Positions 4,501-6,340 of a DNA stretch of 6,340 bases are shown here, in pieces. How positions within the stretch are numbered: the stretch's first letter is position 1; the number at the start of each line of letters is the position of its first letter. The stretch is from Burkholderiales bacterium (GTDB lineage Bacteria; Pseudomonadota; Gammaproteobacteria; Burkholderiales; Burkholderiaceae_C): positions 1-6,340 of the forward strand of contig CANFYD010000237.1 of the NCBI GenBank assembly GCA_947450745.1, in the 5' to 3' direction. The notes below the pieces were generated by a model. That model did not search any database and was not told the origin of the DNA. It saw only the letters and a program-made list of their open reading frames with translations. The position numbers and the translations under genes are program-made.

Positions 4501-6340
4501 TGGCGCCGTTGCCCACCGACGGCTCGGTGGTGCTGCTCGCCACCGCAGCGGCGAGCGCAGTGGGTGCTGCGGAAGGAGCAACAGCAGGCGCAAGCGCCGC
4601 CAAACCGGCGGGCACGCCCAACGTCAGCAGCGTCGCCGCACTGTTCAACAGCTGAATATCGCGCGCCGCCGCCAAGGCTATGCGCCCGACCGTGCTGCGC
4701 ACCGTCACTGCCTGGGGTTGGGTCTGGCCCGGCTGCAAGGCCAGGCCGATCTGTAGCGAACCCTTGCCCTTCGTCATGGGGTCGAAATACTGCAGCGCCG
4801 ACGCATCGACGCTGGCCAGATCCGCTCCGGCCACCAAGCGGATGGAACCCGCCCGCGTCGAGGTGCCGACCAAGCCCGCGCCCTCGACCGGTGACGGCCT
4901 GAAGCCGGTGCTCAAACTGGCTTGCACGAGCAGGTCGCCGGCGGCACGCAGCGTGATGGTGGCTTCGCCGGCTTGCGGTACGGCGAGCAATTGCGCTTGA
5001 GTGAGGGTGGGCTGCGTCCAATCGGACTGCAAGCGGAGATCGCCGGACGAGCGGACCTCCAGCCCCGGACGGACGATCAACTGCGGCCTGATTGACTGGG
5101 CTTGTGCACTGAGGGGACGAGTCAGCCCGCCAAAACCAAGCCGCGCCGCGATCGAGGTGGCCGTCGCGTTGTCTGAGCCCATGAATTCGACGGTGTCCGC
5201 CGCCACCTGGCTGATGGACAGCGGCGCGGGCTGGGCTGTGGGTGAGTTTGTAGGTAATGCCGTCGGCGCGGCGGTGGGCGCAGCCGTCGGAGCGCCAGTA
5301 GGTGCCCACGTCGGTGCCGCCGTCGGTGCCGCCGTCGGTGCAATCGTGGGTGCAACTGTCGGCGCTGCCGTCGGTGCGGAAGTCGGAGCCGCCGTCGGGG
5401 CAATGGTCGGTGCCGCTGTTGGCGCTACCGTCGGTGCGGATGTCGGAGCAGCGGTTGGCGAAGCCGTGGGGGCAGTTGTCGGGCCTGTCGGCGCTGGCGG
5501 TGGCTTGACGGTCCCCGTGCTGCCCCCATTGCCCACTGAGGGGTTGGTCGGTGCGGCCGTAGGCGCGGCGGTCGGTGCTGCGGTAGGGGCAGTTGTCGGG
5601 CCAGTCGGCGCAGGCGGCGGCTTGATATTCCCCGTACTTGCGCCGTTGCCCTCCGAGGGGCTGGTCGGTGCCGCCGTTGGAGCCACCGTGGGTGCTGCTG
5701 TTGGCGACGCTGTCGGAGTCGCGGTTGGAGCTGCTGTCGGTGCAGCTGTGGGTGCAGCGGTCGGGGATGCGGTCGGCGCGGCAGTGGGTGAGGCCGTCGG
5801 TGAACTTGTCGGCCCTGCCGTTGGGGCCACTGTCGGGCCGGTCGGCGCGGGCGGCGGCTTGATGCTTCCCGTGCTTGCACCGTTACCTGTGGACGGGCTG
5901 GTCGGTGCCGCTGTGGGTGAAGTCGTCGGTGCGGCTGTGGGCGACGCAGTCGGAGTCGCGGTTGGCGCAGCGGTCGGTGCGGCGGTTGGCGTTGCCGTTG
6001 GTGCAGCGGTCGGTGCGGCGGTAGGGGACGCAGTCGGCGCGGCAGTGGGTGTGGCCGTCGGTGAACTTGTTGGCCCTGCCGTTGGGGCCACTGTCGGGCC
6101 GGTCGGCGCGGGAGGAGGCTTGATGCTTCCCGTGCTCGAACCGTTGCCAAACGAAGGGCTGGTCGGTGCCGCCGTGGGTGAAGTCGTCGGTGCGGCGGTT
6201 GGCGCAGCGGTTGGTGCAGCGGTTGGTGCAGCCGTTGGCACGGCGGTTGGTGCAGCTGTCGGCGCGGCGGTTGGCTCGGCTGTCGGTGCGACAGTTGGCG
6301 CGGCTGTCGGTGCAGCAGTTGGCGCAGCGGTCGGCGCGGC
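1517..6340 (-). CDS. Filamentous haemagglutinin-family exoprotein, DUF3739-type C-terminal part (5' end outside window)
   Basis: C-terminal 1,607 residues of a very large surface or secreted protein. The frame is open to the right edge, so the true start, signal peptide and two-partner-secretion domain would lie outside; a GTG at 6241 is only a Val inside the repeat. Residues 1-368 in the window are a Pro/Thr tetrapeptide array. The rest is beta-helix-like, with recurring AGRDVVG, AGRDVSH, AGRDVIS, SGRDLEV, AGRDLIF and AGRDVDL turns. Blocks I recognise from the DUF3739 FHA family are GGGGITLTAGRDV, LATLGGGHVVVRAGRDV, GGGSVSVQAGRDVISGQ, SQIKTMQAADI and VNQSRVFTLGQGD followed by NIDAGRGAKT (1934-2026), then DLYAPTGEINAGEAGIR. 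The tail has a charged stretch and ends LLEFLGFGASN, close to the usual family ending. The family is linked to the Vre signalling system in Pseudomonas. The role is probably adhesion or surface display; no catalytic motif was seen. The next gene encodes an ExbB-type protein. Confidence 0.88.
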   Translation of the reverse strand, partial: AAPTAAPTAAPTAAPTVAPTAEPTAAPTAAPTAVPTAAPTAAPTAAPTAAPTTSPTAAPTSPSFGNGSSTGSIKPPPAPTGPTVAPTAGPTSSPTATPTAAPTASPTAAPTAAPTATPTAAPTAAPTATPTASPTAAPTTSPTAAPTSPSTGNGASTGSIKPPPAPTGPTVAPTAGPTSSPTASPTAAPTASPTAAPTAAPTAAPTATPTASPTAAPTVAPTAAPTSPSEGNGASTGNIKPPPAPTGPTTAPTAAPTAAPTAAPTNPSVGNGGSTGTVKPPPAPTGPTTAPTASPTAAPTSAPTVAPTAAPTIAPTAAPTSAPTAAPTVAPTIAPTAAPTAAPTWAPTGAPTAAPTAAPTALPTNSPTAQPAPLSISQVAADTVEFMGSDNATATSIAARLGFGGLTRPLSAQAQSIRPQLIVRPGLEVRSSGDLRLQSDWTQPTLTQAQLLAVPQAGEATITLRAAGDLLVQASLSTGFRPSPVEGAGLVGTSTRAGSIRLVAGADLASVDASALQYFDPMTKGKGSLQIGLALQPGQTQPQAVTVRSTVGRIALAAARDIQLLNSAATLLTLGVPAGLAALAPAVAPSAAPTALAAAVASSTTEPSVGNGASTGVVAPPAAPTAPGQTSAPTVAPTLAPTAAPTLAPTAAPAVVIDPLPATIYQTMLDNLGQNLGSSGISPFTEGGGGITLTAGRDVVGSTPVSSQRYVSDWLWRARTQDMTSAWFARPELFQQGLATLGGGHVVVRAGRDVSHLSAAAASSGFAGLTAEGAAANGSAADRQFGGGSVSVQAGRDVISGQLMASRQALDIKAGGAVQRDATLSLVLDPGLQLIYQDGALRVQSGRDLEVASARNFAYAFASDANTLGQALTLQAQDKSASLLLQSAAGSVSYEGAAQLRAFGGSDALAQVLPIDLRVLAPHGGVTLGTALQWSAVADPSLARTWVASQGDLKMSNFEVLALGAGVPDAGSDRLTQDLLLSESRTLTRDALGQAQLDQTGRAAALFVSGQADLLLQGALISARPVELRAARDVRVAATGSLAVQHQVPAAGQPVETTVVKAGRDLIFSAGSSNSGIDIAGPGELLVLAGRDVDLGGGRGLVASGNLANGVLLPARGSNVTVVAGLRDDGLDYQSAAQLGFHVLGASGLSGKQGQAYALLGGKLSAAAFDQLDAASQLAALRELIGTASLDVGLASYVRGLPARASVSEQRLRMASSLGKGLNDAAVDEALKLAGNLLEPAWSALSAAQALQVFAGLPVAQQAQAMSRLLLGQLSTQTAAQRIAILQALADPVQLAALVSFVQRASGESLDTAQALARFEALPVERQMPLLNRMLIGELRTAGRAASQLDGDERWARYASGYLAIDLLFPQGRPAATLRMPTSQIKTMQAADITVLNLGGGANAGEVAATGAGKKATELGLVTVNGGNISTVVRGNFEVNQSRVFTLGQGDVLMWSSAGNIDAGRGAKTVSGAQAPVLRLDEQGRLVFDTSGSFSGSGIAVLNAGSNLDLYAPTGEINAGEAGIRAKGNAFLGAERLVNANDIQVAGNRSGVVPAVVANVAISLPASEAISSASATGVTSEKDEDERKRGRSRRQILLEFLGFGASN
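2318..2836 (-). repeat. Helical insert with a loosely repeated 23-residue motif
   Basis: Two copies are clear: FAGLPVAQQAQAMSRLLLGQ then LST (2581-2513), and FEALPVERQMPLLNRMLIGE then LRT (2386-2318). They share F, LPV, Q, R-x-L-hydrophobic-G and the closing L-x-T. A weaker third is FDQLDAASQLAALRELIGTA (from 2836). The composition (Ala, Leu, Gln, Glu; few Gly) predicts alpha-helix, unlike the surrounding beta-helix. Related helical stretches are, from memory, normal in this family, so this is probably an old internal duplication. Confidence 0.55.
4379..4525 (-). repeat. Diverged fifth array cassette inside the DUF3739-like region
   Basis: At 4525-4451 the protein reads EPSVGNGASTGVV then APPAAPTAPGQT, an evident relative of the modules in the main array, with KPPP changed to APP and two extra residues. 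Five tetrapeptide units (SAPT, VAPT, LAPT, AAPT, LAPT; 4450-4391) and AAPA follow, after which the beta-helical sequence resumes at VVIDPLPATIYQT. It lies about 700 bp from the main array and splits two family-type blocks. It is preceded by an Ala-rich stretch (PAVAPSAAPTALAAAVASS) that may be decayed array sequence. Confidence 0.85.
5477..5545 (-). repeat. 69-bp array module, copy 4
   Basis: Encodes NPSVGNGGSTGTV followed by KPPPAPTGPT. It is the copy nearest the beta-helical region within the array. Its PSVGNG start matches the diverged fifth copy at 4451-4525. Twenty more varied tetrapeptide units follow. Confidence 0.93.
5594..5662 (-). repeat. 69-bp array module, copy 3
   Basis: Encodes SPSEGNGASTGNI followed by KPPPAPTGPT. 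Only four tetrapeptide units (TAPT then AAPT three times) separate it from copy 4, the shortest spacer in the array. Confidence 0.93.
5831..5899 (-). repeat. 69-bp array module, copy 2
   Basis: Encodes SPSTGNGASTGSI followed by KPPPAPTGPT. It lies exactly 261 bp from copy 1, with 16 tetrapeptide units between them and 14 units after it. The flanking VAPTAGPTSSPT start of the next block is also shared with copy 1. Confidence 0.93.
6092..6160 (-). repeat. 69-bp array module, copy 1
   Basis: Encodes SPSFGNGSSTGSI followed by KPPPAPTGPT. It lies between 15 and 16 tetrapeptide units. It is nearly identical in DNA to copy 2 over its KPPP half, and the SPSF end is diverged. Confidence 0.93.

Larger units (their letters stand above)
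1517..5236 (-). other. DUF3739-like beta-helical C-terminal region of the FHA-family protein
   Basis: This region starts at PLSISQVAADTVEF, where the Pro/Thr array stops, and runs to the C-terminus (about 1,239 residues). It alternates Gly-Asp or Arg-Asp turns with short hydrophobic strands, as expected of a right-handed beta-helix. The AGRD turn leaves a recurring gcggccggc string on the plus strand (about 3070, 3149, 3954 and 4249). That string is a coding consequence, not a regulatory repeat. Two stretches break the beta pattern: the Pro/Thr cassette at 4379-4525 and an Ala/Leu/Gln-rich helical part at about 2250-2840. Domain limits are estimated by eye. Confidence 0.75.
5237..6340 (-). 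repeat. Composite 12-bp tandem repeat array encoding (x-x-P-T)n with interspersed modules
   Basis: The array has 69 tetrapeptide units of exactly 12 bp, in blocks of 15, 16, 14, 4 and 20, separated by four 69-bp modules. All block lengths are perfect multiples of 12 bp, so the frame is never disturbed. AAPT dominates; variants include ASPT, ATPT, VAPT, TSPT, IAPT, SAPT, WAPT and GAPT. The array continues past the right edge, so its full length is unknown. At protein level this should be an extended, Thr-rich, possibly glycosylated stalk or linker between the N-terminal part and the beta-helical region. Slippage by whole units would change stalk length without breaking the gene. Confidence 0.95.

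Noticed and set aside
3731..4756. Plus-strand 341-codon open frame
   Set aside because: It is antisense to conserved DUF3739 blocks. Its His/Arg/Gln-rich product without domains is a shadow of high-GC coding.
4329..5309. Minus-strand 326-codon open frame overlapping the FHA gene
   Set aside because: It is an out-of-frame shadow of the main gene; the FHA frame is continuous through it with recognisable motifs.
5425..6150. Minus-strand Arg/Pro/His-rich open frame over the array
   Set aside because: Any frame of a 12-bp repeat stays open. This one just reads the Pro/Thr repeat shifted by one base.
6239..6241. Apparent GTG start of the FHA-family gene
   Set aside because: The frame stays open to 6340 and encodes the same repeat (AAPT...VAPTAEPTAAPT), so this is an internal Val codon (AVPT) and the true start is outside the window.
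5237..6340. Possible CRISPR-like array
   Set aside because: The 12-bp units are directly contiguous and in frame with a protein. There are no unique spacers of 25-40 bp and no palindromic repeat.

Overview
The window is high-GC DNA coded entirely on the minus strand, apart from one short gap. It holds two large genes, both cut by a window edge. The GC-rich codon choice and the pairing of a filamentous haemagglutinin (FHA)-family protein with an ExbB-type protein suggest a proteobacterium, most likely a betaproteobacterium of the Burkholderiales. That placement is an inference; no rRNA or housekeeping gene is present to test it.

Layout in the direction of transcription (right to left). From 6340 down to 1517 lies the C-terminal 1,607 residues of a giant FHA-family exoprotein whose start is beyond the right edge. 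Its first 368 residues in the window (6340-5237) are a low-complexity Pro/Thr array. The array has 69 tetrapeptide units (mostly AAPT; exactly 12 bp each) interrupted by four 69-bp modules that encode a Gly/Asn/Ser segment followed by KPPPAPTGPT. The rest (5236-1517) is a beta-helix-like region full of AGRDV-type motifs and matching the DUF3739 FHA-family C-terminal region. That region carries a fifth, diverged copy of the array module (4379-4525) and a helical insert with a loosely repeated 23-residue motif (2318-2836).

After a 34-bp gap (1483-1516), a second gene starts at 1482 and runs off the left edge (494 residues visible). It encodes a signal peptide, a DUF2341 domain, a LamG-like (concanavalin-type) domain, and then the first half of an ExbB/TolQ/MotA-type proton-channel subunit.

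How they may work together: the FHA protein would be secreted or displayed on the surface, probably by a TpsB/FhaC-type transporter not seen here. The ExbB-like protein would sit in the inner membrane with a large periplasmic sensory or binding head, presumably followed by exbD- and tonB-like genes to the left. From memory, the Pseudomonas aeruginosa pdtA region (linked to the VreA/VreI/VreR signalling system) also places an FHA-family exoprotein near exbB/exbD-type genes. A proton-motive-force-linked step in secretion, release or sensing of the exoprotein is therefore a reasonable but untested hypothesis. I see no RNA gene, insertion sequence, CRISPR array or convincing promoter or terminator.
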